In this document: piece by piece, positions 36,242 to 42,636 of the stretch
How the letters are laid out: every line of letters begins with the position of its first letter
Numbering within the stretch: position 1 is the first letter of the stretch
Assembly (NCBI RefSeq): GCF_009812055.1
Contig: NZ_WQNH01000001.1
Location: 310,001 to 374,000 of the forward strand
DNA from: Chelativorans xinjiangensis
Lineage (GTDB): Bacteria > Pseudomonadota > Alphaproteobacteria > Rhizobiales > Rhizobiaceae
Direction of reading: 5' to 3'
DNA length: 64,000 nt
The notes under the pieces: model-generated
The model's database searches: none
What the model was told of the DNA's origin: nothing
Seen by the model: the letters and a program-made list of their open reading frames with translations, nothing else
Program-made: the position numbers and the translations under genes

Positions 36242-36268
36242 GGAAAGGCGGCCGTGAAGCCGCCTTCC
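36242..36268 (-). repeat. Intercistronic hairpin between TRAP binding protein and small permease
   Basis: AAGGCGGC (36245-36252) and GCCGCCTT (36259-36266) pair perfectly around a 6-nt loop, with flanking GGA/TCC-type pairs. It begins 15 bp beyond the dctP-type stop. This is a common place for partial termination or mRNA protection, so that the binding protein is made in excess. Confidence 0.6.
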
Positions 36269-36282
36269 ACCTATCGTTCAGC

Positions 36283-37302
36283 TTACTCGGACAGAAGCCC
36301 GAGCTGCTTCAGGTAGGCCTTGTGGCTGTCGACCAGCGCACGGGCCTCCGGGGTCTTTTCGGCCCACCCTTCCCAGGCCTGCTGGGCGACCTTGCGGAAA
36401 GCCGCGCGGTCTTCCTCGGACCAGCTATGAACCGTCACACCGGCCTCCGCCAACTCGGCGGCGGCTTCCGCGTTCTCCTTCTCGAAGGTCAGCGCGGTGC
36501 GCAGCGCCAACTTCTCCATGGCCGTTTCCATAATGCGCCGGTGCGCCTCCGGCATCGCGTCCCACTTGGCCTTGTTACAGGCAAGATGGTCCGACGGCAT
36601 GGAGTGGAAGCCCGGGAAATTGGCGTGCTTGGCGATATCGTAGAGGCCGAGGCCCTTGTTGTTGGCAAGGCCGGACGCGTCGGCACCGTCGATGATGCCG
36701 GTTTCCAGCGCGGTGAAGATTTCGGTGAAGTCCATCACCGTGGGCTTGGCGCCGAGCGCGGCAAAGATCTCGGTTTCCAGGCCCGGGGGCGAGCGGAACT
36801 TCCAGTCTTTCAGGTCGTCGACGCCGGCGATCGGCTTGGTCGAGGCAAGCGATTCCTGACCGTAAATCCACCAGCCGATGAGCTGCATGTCGAATTTGTT
36901 GTAAAGCTCCTGGGCCGCCTCCAGGCCGCCGCCGTAGTAAAGCCAGGAAAGCTGCTGGTAGGGCGTGTCGTAGCCGCCCATGATGTCGCCCACGAACTGG
37001 AAGGCGGGGTTCTTGCCCGTCTGGTATGCACCGCCCGTCATGTCGCAGTCGAGAATGCCGGTCGCCGCAGCGTCGAAAGCTTCCACGGTCTTTACGACCG
37101 CGGACGAATAGAACATCTCGATCTGGATCTCGCCGTTGGACATAACCTGGACGTCGTCGACGAACTGAGCGGCGAGCTGACCCGACGGCGTTTCCGGCGC
37201 ATAGTGCGTCTGAATGCGCAGGGTGGTCGTTTGGGCAAGTGCGCCGGTGGCAAAAAGCACCGCTGCCGCCGTGGTCGCAAAAAGCGTCTTCTTAAGTTTC
37301 AT
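36283..37302 (-). CDS. TRAP transporter substrate-binding protein (DctP/TakP type)
   Basis: 339 residues. Signal peptide about 1-23 (ALA|QTTT). The mature domain has RIQTHYAPETPSGQLAAQFV at the start, GKNPAFQFVGDIMGGYDTPY (the TakP-like ligand region) and WKFRSPPGLETEIFAALGAKP with the Arg that binds the ligand carboxylate in this superfamily. A GGGAGGAAA site supports the ATG at 37302. Given the adjacent IdnO-like and gluconokinase genes, the ligand is probably a sugar acid such as gluconate, 5-ketogluconate or idonate (inference). Confidence 0.9.
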   Translation of the reverse strand: MKLKKTLFATTAAAVLFATGALAQTTTLRIQTHYAPETPSGQLAAQFVDDVQVMSNGEIQIEMFYSSAVVKTVEAFDAAATGILDCDMTGGAYQTGKNPAFQFVGDIMGGYDTPYQQLSWLYYGGGLEAAQELYNKFDMQLIGWWIYGQESLASTKPIAGVDDLKDWKFRSPPGLETEIFAALGAKPTVMDFTEIFTALETGIIDGADASGLANNKGLGLYDIAKHANFPGFHSMPSDHLACNKAKWDAMPEAHRRIMETAMEKLALRTALTFEKENAEAAAELAEAGVTVHSWSEEDRAAFRKVAQQAWEGWAEKTPEARALVDSHKAYLKQLGLLSE

Positions 37303-37436
37303 AAAATTTCCTCCCATTTTCCGCGGGCATCTGTTCGGCCCATCGCTCCAGGTGAAGCCGTATCCTCTCCACGGCTGTCGGGAAACTTATCAACGCGTGC
37401 TATGCGACACAAGCCAACTTTTAAAAATACAGAAAA

Positions 37437-37463
37437 TTTTGTAATTCCTTGCAGATTACAAAA
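37437..37463. promoter_or_regulatory. Candidate GntR operator between TRAP and GntR genes
   Basis: TTTTGTAAT (37437-37445) and ATTACAAAA (37455-37463) are perfect 9-bp inverted arms around a 9-bp spacer. The site is in the AT-rich divergent region between the TRAP binding-protein gene and the GntR gene, 59 bp before the latter's ATG. It is the best candidate for binding by the regulator encoded at 37523. Confidence 0.65.
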
Positions 37464-37522
37464 CTTGCAATAAAGTGAGCGCAAGACTCAACGCCGAGGC
37501 CCCCTCACCGGGGGGAGTACCG

Positions 37523-38197
37523 ATGAATGCCGAAACAGCCATGAGGCCGTCAGCCATCTACCGCGCCGTCAAGGCGCGGCTCATGGCCGGCGAATTCAAG
37601 GCGGGTGAGAAGCTGCGCCCCGACATGCTCAAGGAGGCCTACGGCATCAGCGCCAGCGCAATGCGCGAGATCTTCCTGCGCCTTGCCCACGAAAACCTGC
37701 TGACGCAGGAGGAGCAGAGGGGCTTTCATGTCCCCTTCGCCAGTGAGAAGCAGCTCACCGACATGATGAATCTGCGCATTCTCCTTGAGTGCGAGGGCGC
37801 GAAGGATGCGATCCTCAACGGCGACCTGGAGTGGGAGGCGCGGCTGACGGCGGCGCATCACAAGCTGGTCCACATCGAACGGAAGATGAAGGCCGCTGCG
37901 GACATCGCCCCCTTCGTGCCGATCTGGACGCGCATCGACTGGGAGTTCCACGAAACCCTGCTTTCGGCCTGCCCGTCCGACGTGCTGCGCGCCACCCATC
38001 GCAACATCTACGAGCAGTTCCGCCAGCAGGTCGTCGCAGAGCTGAAATTCGCGGGCTTCCGCCCGGAAACGACCTCCGAGCATGCTGCGATCCTGAAGGC
38101 GGCAGTCGAGCGCGACGTCCCGGCCTGCCAGTCCGCCATCCACACCCACCTTCAGACCTATCGCGGCGACGTGGGCGAGCGGCTGAAAACCGCCTGA
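37523..38197 (+). CDS. GntR-family transcriptional regulator (FCD domain)
   Basis: 224 residues. The winged HTH spans about 8-70 (IYRAVKARLMAGEFKAGEKL, then GISASAMREIFLRLAHENLL). The C-terminal all-helical FCD effector domain has R-x-x-x-E in LRILLECEGAK and the metal/ligand His residues in WEFHETLLSA and TSEHAAILKA. A GGGGGGAG site before the ATG at 37523 decides the start over a GTG at 37475. It probably represses both its own downstream genes and the divergent TRAP operon via the palindrome at 37437. Confidence 0.9.
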   Translation: MNAETAMRPSAIYRAVKARLMAGEFKAGEKLRPDMLKEAYGISASAMREIFLRLAHENLLTQEEQRGFHVPFASEKQLTDMMNLRILLECEGAKDAILNGDLEWEARLTAAHHKLVHIERKMKAAADIAPFVPIWTRIDWEFHETLLSACPSDVLRATHRNIYEQFRQQVVAELKFAGFRPETTSEHAAILKAAVERDVPACQSAIHTHLQTYRGDVGERLKTA

Positions 38198-38234
38198 GAC
38201 CCGAATAGGATTAAGCGGCAAGGAGGGCCGGCCC

Positions 38235-38999
38235 ATGCGTTTTGAATTGTTCGACCTTGCCGGCAGGACGGCGCTTATCACCGGCTCCAGCCTCGGCATC
38301 GGCTTCGCGCTCGCCAAGGGCCTTGCCGCCCACGGCGCGGCCGTCGTCGTCAACGGGCGCGAGGAAGCGCGTGCCGAAGCCGCCGCCGGGGTCATCCGCG
38401 AGGCCGGCGGGGAGGTCCTCGTCTCATGCTTCGACGTGACCGATGCCGAGGCGGTCAACGCCGCCATCGCCGGCATCGAGGCGCAGCGCCCGATCGACAT
38501 CCTGGTCAACAATGCCGGCATGCAGTTCCGCACGCCCCTTCAGGATTTTCCCGACGACAAGTGGGAGCTGCTTTTGAAGACCAACGTCACCAGCGCTTAT
38601 CTCGTGGGAAAGGCCGTTGCCCGCGGCATGATCGCGCGCGGTGCGGGCAAGATCATCAACATTGCCTCGGTGCAAAGCGAGCTGGCCCGGCCCGGCATCG
38701 CCCCTTACACCGCCACCAAGGGCGCCATCCGCAACCTGACCAAGGGCATGGCGACGGACTGGGCGCGCCACAACATCCAGGTCAACGCCATCGCGCCGGG
38801 CTACTTCAAGACGCCGCTCAATCAGGCCCTCGTCGACGACCCCGCCTTCACCGAATGGCTCGAGAAGCGCACGCCGTCCGGCCGCTGGGGCGAGGTGGAG
38901 GAACTCGTCGCCGCCGCCGTCTTCCTCGCCGGCAAGGGTTCGTCCTTCATCAACGGGCACACACTTTATGTCGACGGCGGCATCACCGCGTCGATTTGA
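38235..38999 (+). CDS. SDR-family oxidoreductase, gluconate 5-dehydrogenase-like
   Basis: 254 residues. NAD(P)-binding TGSSLGIGFALAKGLA, NNAG motif, catalytic Ser in NIASVQSELARPGIAPYTATKGA (Y-x-x-x-K) and C-terminal INGHTLYVDGGITASI. The start FELFDLAGRTALITGSSLGI and the TALITGS...VVVNGR spacing closely follow IdnO (5-keto-D-gluconate 5-reductase). With gluconokinase next, it would reduce a ketogluconate to gluconate for phosphorylation. An AGGAGGG site precedes it, 37 bp after the GntR gene. Confidence 0.88.
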   Translation: MRFELFDLAGRTALITGSSLGIGFALAKGLAAHGAAVVVNGREEARAEAAAGVIREAGGEVLVSCFDVTDAEAVNAAIAGIEAQRPIDILVNNAGMQFRTPLQDFPDDKWELLLKTNVTSAYLVGKAVARGMIARGAGKIINIASVQSELARPGIAPYTATKGAIRNLTKGMATDWARHNIQVNAIAPGYFKTPLNQALVDDPAFTEWLEKRTPSGRWGEVEELVAAAVFLAGKGSSFINGHTLYVDGGITASI

Positions 39000-39009
39000 G
39001 AGGGCGGCG

Positions 39010-39552
39010 GTGGTGAAAAGGGTGAAAGGGATCGTGGTCATGGGGGTTGCCGGCAGCGGCAAATCCTCCCTCGGCGCGCTTCTAGCCGATGCCCTCGCCT
39101 GCCCCTTTCTGGAGGGCGACCAGTTTCACCCGGCCGAAAACATCGCCAAGATGTCTGCCGGCATCGCCCTTGAGGACGAGGACCGCTGGCCCTGGCTCGA
39201 CCGCCTCGGCGAAGGGATCGGCAGGGCCGCTGGCCCGACCGGCCTTGCCGTCGCCGCCTGCTCGGCACTGCGCCGCACCTATCGCCAGCGCCTGCGCACC
39301 CGCTCCGGCGTTCCGCTCGGCTTCATCTTCCTGAAGGGCGCGCGCGGCCTCATCCTGTCGCGCATGGAAAAGCGGACGGGCCATTACATGCCCGTCTCCC
39401 TGCTCGACAGCCAGTTCGCCACGCTGGAGGAGCCGCAGGGCGAGCCGCACACGCTTACCCTGGACATTGCCCGTCCGGCCGACGCGCTGATGCGCGACGC
39501 GCTTCCCTGGGCGAAAGCATTCAACAGGGCGCCGAAAGACCCATTCCAATGA
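39010..39552 (+). CDS. gntK: Gluconokinase
   Basis: About 180 residues from a GTG at 39010 (GTG 39013 is equally possible; no ATG is well placed, and a GAGGGCGG site lies just before). P-loop GVAGSGKSS, the substrate region GDQFHPAENIAKMSAGIALE with DEDRWPWL, and RMEKRTGHYMPVSLLDSQF are all hallmarks of GntK, which makes 6-phosphogluconate from gluconate with ATP. It follows the IdnO-like gene by 10 bp. The product would enter the Entner-Doudoroff or pentose phosphate pathway. Confidence 0.92.
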   Translation: MVKRVKGIVVMGVAGSGKSSLGALLADALACPFLEGDQFHPAENIAKMSAGIALEDEDRWPWLDRLGEGIGRAAGPTGLAVAACSALRRTYRQRLRTRSGVPLGFIFLKGARGLILSRMEKRTGHYMPVSLLDSQFATLEEPQGEPHTLTLDIARPADALMRDALPWAKAFNRAPKDPFQ

Positions 39553-39711
39553 CCACGCTCCAGGATTTCTGGGGCTGATCTCACTGCATCACGCTGCCGC
39601 GACTGGTTCCTCCAGCGTGGCGGAGTAACGCTCCTTAGCCCCGGCCGGCGGGATGTTGCCGGCCGGCTGCGGCAGCCGGCGACCCTGCGCTTCACGCCAC
39701 ATCATCGACGT

Positions 39712-39737
39712 TCACAAATTTGTGATAGCAGTCATGG
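39712..39737 (+). promoter_or_regulatory. Palindrome and shared upstream element of the small secreted gene
   Basis: TCACAAA-TTTGTGA (39712-39725) is a perfect 14-bp palindrome. It overlaps GTGATAGCAGTCATGG (39722-39737), which matches 13 of 16 bases of 40687-40702 upstream of the paralogous gene at 40844. The sharing points to a common regulator of the two genes. Confidence 0.5.
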
Positions 39738-39775
39738 CTAGAAATTTGGATTTGAGTGTCCATTTAAGTGGAGCA

Positions 39776-39820
39776 GCGAGGAACCTCCCCTCCTCGCCAA
39801 AGACAAGACTGGAGACTATT
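39776..39820 (+). promoter_or_regulatory. Conserved leader with hairpin, upstream of the 39821 gene
   Basis: GCGAGGA and TCCTCGC form a 7-bp stem (39776-39797) followed by ACAAGACTGGAGACTAT and the ATG. The same order (stem, ACAAGAC-GGAGACTAT, start) occurs before 40844. GGAG is the ribosome site. This may be an mRNA-stabilising or translation-control leader. Confidence 0.5.
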
Positions 39821-40159
39821 ATGCGTAAGGTAATTCTTCTCACATCCGCCCTCGCCCTGCTGGGCGGCAGCGCCATGGCGCAGGACTTCAAGGTCAGCAA
39901 TCAGAACGGCGGTCCGGACTCCTACCTGGAGCATCAGATCAAGCCCGCCTCGGACGACCGGATCGTGACCTCCGGCATTGGTGGCCAGACCCGGGCCGGG
40001 TTCTCCGCCGCACAGGGCTTCGGCCCCAGCGACGATAACGATCTGCCTGCTCCCCGCTTCCAGCTCGACAACACCGTGCCGGCGATCGCGCCGTCCGATG
40101 TCGGCAACGTGCGCACCTACCAGGGCTACAACGCCGCCGACGATTTCGAGCCCAGCTGA
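39821..40159 (+). CDS. Small secreted protein with GFSAAQGFGPSD motif
   Basis: 112 residues. Signal peptide about 1-20 (GSAMA|QDFK). The mature part is polar and Gly/Asp/Pro-rich with no hydrophobic core: GIGGQTRAGFSAAQGFGPSD, then DLPAPRFQLDN. This motif recurs two to three times in the paralogue at 40844. I do not recognise the family. The context is a strong ribosome site, a structured leader and a strong terminator, so the gene is a monocistronic unit probably expressed at a high level. An envelope or secreted role is inferred only from the signal peptide. Confidence 0.8.
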   Translation: MRKVILLTSALALLGGSAMAQDFKVSNQNGGPDSYLEHQIKPASDDRIVTSGIGGQTRAGFSAAQGFGPSDDNDLPAPRFQLDNTVPAIAPSDVGNVRTYQGYNAADDFEPS

Positions 40160-40220
40160 TAGCTGGGTGAAATCCTCCCCCCGGTGCCGGAGGCTACCCC
40201 CCTTGCCTCCGGAGCCGAGA

Positions 40221-40252
40221 AGCAGCCCGTCAGATGTCGGGCTGCTTTTCTT
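40221..40252 (+). terminator. Strong intrinsic terminator of the 39821 gene
   Basis: AGCAGCCCG (40221-40229) pairs with CGGGCTGCT (40238-40246) around an 8-nt loop and runs directly into TTTCTT. It lies 62 bp after the stop. Confidence 0.85.
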
Positions 40253-40391
40253 ACCTCACTTTCTCCCACCTGAAACAGGATGACGGCATTGACGGCAATT
40301 CGTTTCAAATCCGAGCATTTTTGTTTGCGAAGCCACAATCGACCTGGGTCAGAATTAGCCACAAATGGGCGGGCGCAGATTGTGGTGAGAC

Positions 40392-40577
40392 ATGCAAAGC
40401 GATTTCGCGGCCGCGCGGCAACTTCTCGAGCGCGCACAGGACGAATTGTGCGGCTCCGATGACACCAGCCAAAAGATACGGGATGGCCTGGACATGCTCA
40501 TCGAGGCCATTGCCACGGCCGAATATCGCAGGCCACCTGCCGAGATCGTCCCCTTTCCGCGAAAAGCCCGCTTATAG
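40392..40577 (+). CDS. Small hypothetical helical protein
   Basis: 61 residues: two predicted helices (FAAARQLLERAQDELCG and KIRDGLDMLIEAIATAEY) and a basic tail ending EIVPFPRKARL. No signal peptide. The composition and the tail resemble small uncharacterised proteins common in Rhizobiales, but I cannot name a family. A weak GTGAGA site precedes the ATG. It lies between the two secreted paralogues with its own non-coding flanks. The call is tentative. Confidence 0.5.
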   Translation: MQSDFAAARQLLERAQDELCGSDDTSQKIRDGLDMLIEAIATAEYRRPPAEIVPFPRKARL

Positions 40578-40685
40578 GGTCCTCGCCGGCATCCCGTGAG
40601 CCTCTTCATCGAAAGACGCCCAGCGTAGCACGGAAGGCGCTCAAGTGCCGTTCCTTCGCCGGCTCACACCCGGTGCTCACAAGCG

Positions 40686-40702
40686 CGTGATAGTAATCAC
40701 GG
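40686..40702 (+). promoter_or_regulatory. Inverted repeat upstream of the repeat-containing secreted gene
   Basis: CGTGAT-AGTA-ATCACG is an inverted repeat, and 40687-40702 matches the element at 39722-39737 upstream of the paralogue. A further GTAATCACG follows at about 40725. The surrounding 150 bp is AT-rich compared with its neighbours, as expected for a promoter. Confidence 0.5.
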
Positions 40703-40803
40703 TAATAACTACAAGTCTGTGAAGTAATCACGATGGTATATACACTTATGTGTAGTACTGTTGAGTAGCAAAAATCAAGAATAGACCGTATATTTACATG
40801 ACA

Positions 40804-40843
40804 GCGAGGGACTCCTTCCCCCGCAGAAACAAGACCGGAGACT
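40804..40843 (+). promoter_or_regulatory. Conserved leader with hairpin, upstream of the 40844 gene
   Basis: GCGAGGG and CCCCCGC (40804-40824) pair with one mismatch, followed by AACAAGACCGGAGACTATG and the start. It is laid out like the leader at 39776-39820; the stem is kept although its sequence differs in part. Confidence 0.5.
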
Positions 40844-41269
40844 ATGATGTACAAGATCGCTGTTCTCACTTCCGCACTCGCCATGCTTGGTGCCGGCAAC
40901 GCGTTCGCTTTCGACGCCTCACGGGGTTTCGGCCCCAGTGATGCAAACGACCAGCCAGTTCCACTCTTCCAAATGGACAACCGGGTCGATCGGTCGACCG
41001 TAACCGCCGGTATCGGCGGCTCGTCCGGCTCCACCATTCGTGGGCCGGTCGGCTTCTCCGCCGCACAGGGCTTCGGCCCCAGCGACGCCAGCGACCAGCC
41101 GGTCCCGCGCTTCCAGATGGGCAACGGCGTTGATCGGACCGTAACCGCCGGTATCGGCAACTCGTCCGGCTCCACCATTCGCGGGCCGGTCGGCTTCTCC
41201 GCCGCGCAGGGCTTCGGCCCCAGCGACGCCAGCGACCAGCCGGTCCCGCGCTTCCAGATCGCACGCTAG
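40844..41269 (+). CDS. Small secreted protein with tandem GFGPSD repeats
   Basis: 141 residues. Signal peptide about 1-22 (NAFA|FDAS). The mature region is built from a 47-residue unit, TVTAGIG...STIRGPVGFSAAQGFGPSD...QPVPRFQM, present nearly twice, plus an N-terminal partial copy (GFGPSDANDQPVPLFQM). It is a paralogue of the 39821 product, which has the motif once. The DNA copies are almost identical, so the duplication is recent. The unit has no cysteines and no long hydrophobic run. Function unknown; surface or extracellular location inferred. Confidence 0.8.
   Translation: MMYKIAVLTSALAMLGAGNAFAFDASRGFGPSDANDQPVPLFQMDNRVDRSTVTAGIGGSSGSTIRGPVGFSAAQGFGPSDASDQPVPRFQMGNGVDRTVTAGIGNSSGSTIRGPVGFSAAQGFGPSDASDQPVPRFQIAR
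41000..41260 (+). repeat. 141-bp in-frame tandem repeat inside the secreted gene
   Basis: GTAACCGCCGGTATCGGC starts at 41000 and again at 41141, giving a 141-bp (47-codon) period. The second copy runs to about 41260, where the coding region ends. The two copies differ at only a few bases, so copy number may vary between strains. Confidence 0.85.
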
Positions 41270-41313
41270 AAGCGGCTTTCCCGTCTGGCCGGCAGTCCAC
41301 TCTTCGGACTAGA

Positions 41314-41345
41314 AAAGCAGCCTCGATCCCGAGGCTGCTTTTTCT
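41314..41345 (+). terminator. Strong intrinsic terminator of the 40844 gene
   Basis: AGCAGCCTCG and CGAGGCTGCT pair around a 4-nt loop (ATCC) and run into TTTTTCTT. It is 45 bp after the stop. The arms begin with the same AGCAGCC as the terminator at 40221, so the terminators of the two paralogues look related. Confidence 0.88.
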
Positions 41346-41380
41346 TACGCCGCGACACGCACGCTATCGTGCCACGTCCT

Positions 41381-41716
41381 TCAGGCTTTCAGGTGAATTG
41401 TAACGAGCACGGTGCATTCGGCGCCCGCATCGAAGCGCGTCGCCACCCGAAGCCAGTTACCGAAACAGGTCAGACGGGCCACTGCGATCTCGTCCTTCGC
41501 GGTCGGCATCTTGAGGCGCGTGCCTTCGGGCACCCAGTGCATCCCGTCGGGCGAAATCTCGATCCAGGCCATCGGCGCCGCCCCGGCCGGTTCCTTGAGC
41601 GCACGTACGAAAACGACCGCTTCGCGCGCCCATCCGGCCTCGAAAGGTTCCGTCGCGGCCTCCCCGGTCCATCTTTCGTTGCGCGCAACGATGGCGGTGA
41701 TGCTCTCCGGCAGCAT
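41381..41716 (-). CDS. Unrecognised small protein, coupled to the 41716 gene
   Basis: 111 residues from the ATG at 41716, whose start overlaps the upstream stop (TGATG). No signal peptide. It alternates short beta-like segments: AVVFVRALKEPAG, AWIEISPDGMHWVPEGT, RLTCFGNWLRVATRF and TVLVTIHLKA. This suggests a small beta-sandwich. The overlap implies it works with the 41716-42621 product. The pair sits between an acid-sugar dehydratase gene and the secreted paralogues. No family is recognised. Confidence 0.65.
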   Translation of the reverse strand: MLPESITAIVARNERWTGEAATEPFEAGWAREAVVFVRALKEPAGAAPMAWIEISPDGMHWVPEGTRLKMPTAKDEIAVARLTCFGNWLRVATRFDAGAECTVLVTIHLKA

Positions 41717-42621
41717 CAGAAGTCCCCCGAGATGCACACGGAATCGACATAGAGAAAGGCGCGCTTCGCCACGTCCGTCTCGGCAAAGAGGCAGAAATTC
41801 AGCATGCACCAGAGGTTCTTCATCGCCGGCATGCGGATCGAATCGAAATCCGACACATCGAAGACCCGGTCATTGCACTGGAGGGACAGTGCCTTCATTG
41901 CCGCCAGATCGAAATCGAAGCGCAGGTAGCTCCAATTCACCTTGGTCGCGATCTCGTTGTAGCAGAGCCGCTGCTGGCCGCCCGGTAGATCCTGCCAGCC
42001 ATCGGGTGCCAGGTGATAGTGGCTCAGCGTCTTGTCGCTGTTGCCGATCGGCTTGAACTTGGTCGACTGTCGCTTGTATTGCCACTTCTGCACATGATCG
42101 CCGTCGGAGGCGTTCAGAAAGCGGATATGCGGCATCACCCTTTCGGCATCGCCGTCGCGGTCGCCGCCCTGCAGGTCGAACAGGAAGCCGACGGACCGCA
42201 CGTCGGTCTCCCCCAGTGTCAGCTCCGTCGCCTCTGGCTTGAAGGTGAAATACATCTCGAACCGGATCGGCCCGCGCTTGCGGAAGGTGAGCCGCTTGAT
42301 CGCTACATTCTGGGCCCCCGGCCGCGGCCTGGTGGCGACCTTCAGCGCGTAGGAGCTGCCATAGCCTCCATGCGAGCCCGCGTCCCAGTGTGCAAGCGTC
42401 GAGAGCATTGGGCTGGAATGCTGGGCGTAGCCCGGCAGCATGGTGTCGAGGTCGCCTTCGTAATTGCCTACAAGCTGCGACCATCCACAGTGGCCGCGCG
42501 AAAAATCATCGTGACTGATGATCCTCGGCAGGGGGTCGAACCGGCTGAGCCTCGGGTCCGCTTCGAGCAATGCGGTGCGCAGCGCCTCCGCCAGCTCGGT
42601 TCTCATAGGGCTTTCGGTCAA
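41716..42621 (-). CDS. Unrecognised beta-rich protein in acid-sugar cluster
   Basis: 301 residues from a TTG with a GGGGGATCGAGAA site; an ATG at 42606 is the alternative. No signal peptide. Features are HDDFSRGHCGWSQLVGNYEG, GYGSSYALKVATRPRPG, KRGPIRFEMYFTFKPEAT and RFDFDLAAMKALSLQCND, a pattern of long beta strands as in concanavalin-like carbohydrate-binding folds. I infer a sugar- or sugar-acid-related role from the neighbouring enolase-superfamily gene 16 bp upstream. Function unknown; the closest named group I can suggest is an uncharacterised DUF family of rhizobial sugar clusters. Confidence 0.7.
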   Translation of the reverse strand: MTESPMRTELAEALRTALLEADPRLSRFDPLPRIISHDDFSRGHCGWSQLVGNYEGDLDTMLPGYAQHSSPMLSTLAHWDAGSHGGYGSSYALKVATRPRPGAQNVAIKRLTFRKRGPIRFEMYFTFKPEATELTLGETDVRSVGFLFDLQGGDRDGDAERVMPHIRFLNASDGDHVQKWQYKRQSTKFKPIGNSDKTLSHYHLAPDGWQDLPGGQQRLCYNEIATKVNWSYLRFDFDLAAMKALSLQCNDRVFDVSDFDSIRMPAMKNLWCMLNFCLFAETDVAKRAFLYVDSVCISGDF

Positions 42622-42636
42622 TTCTCGATCCCCCGA

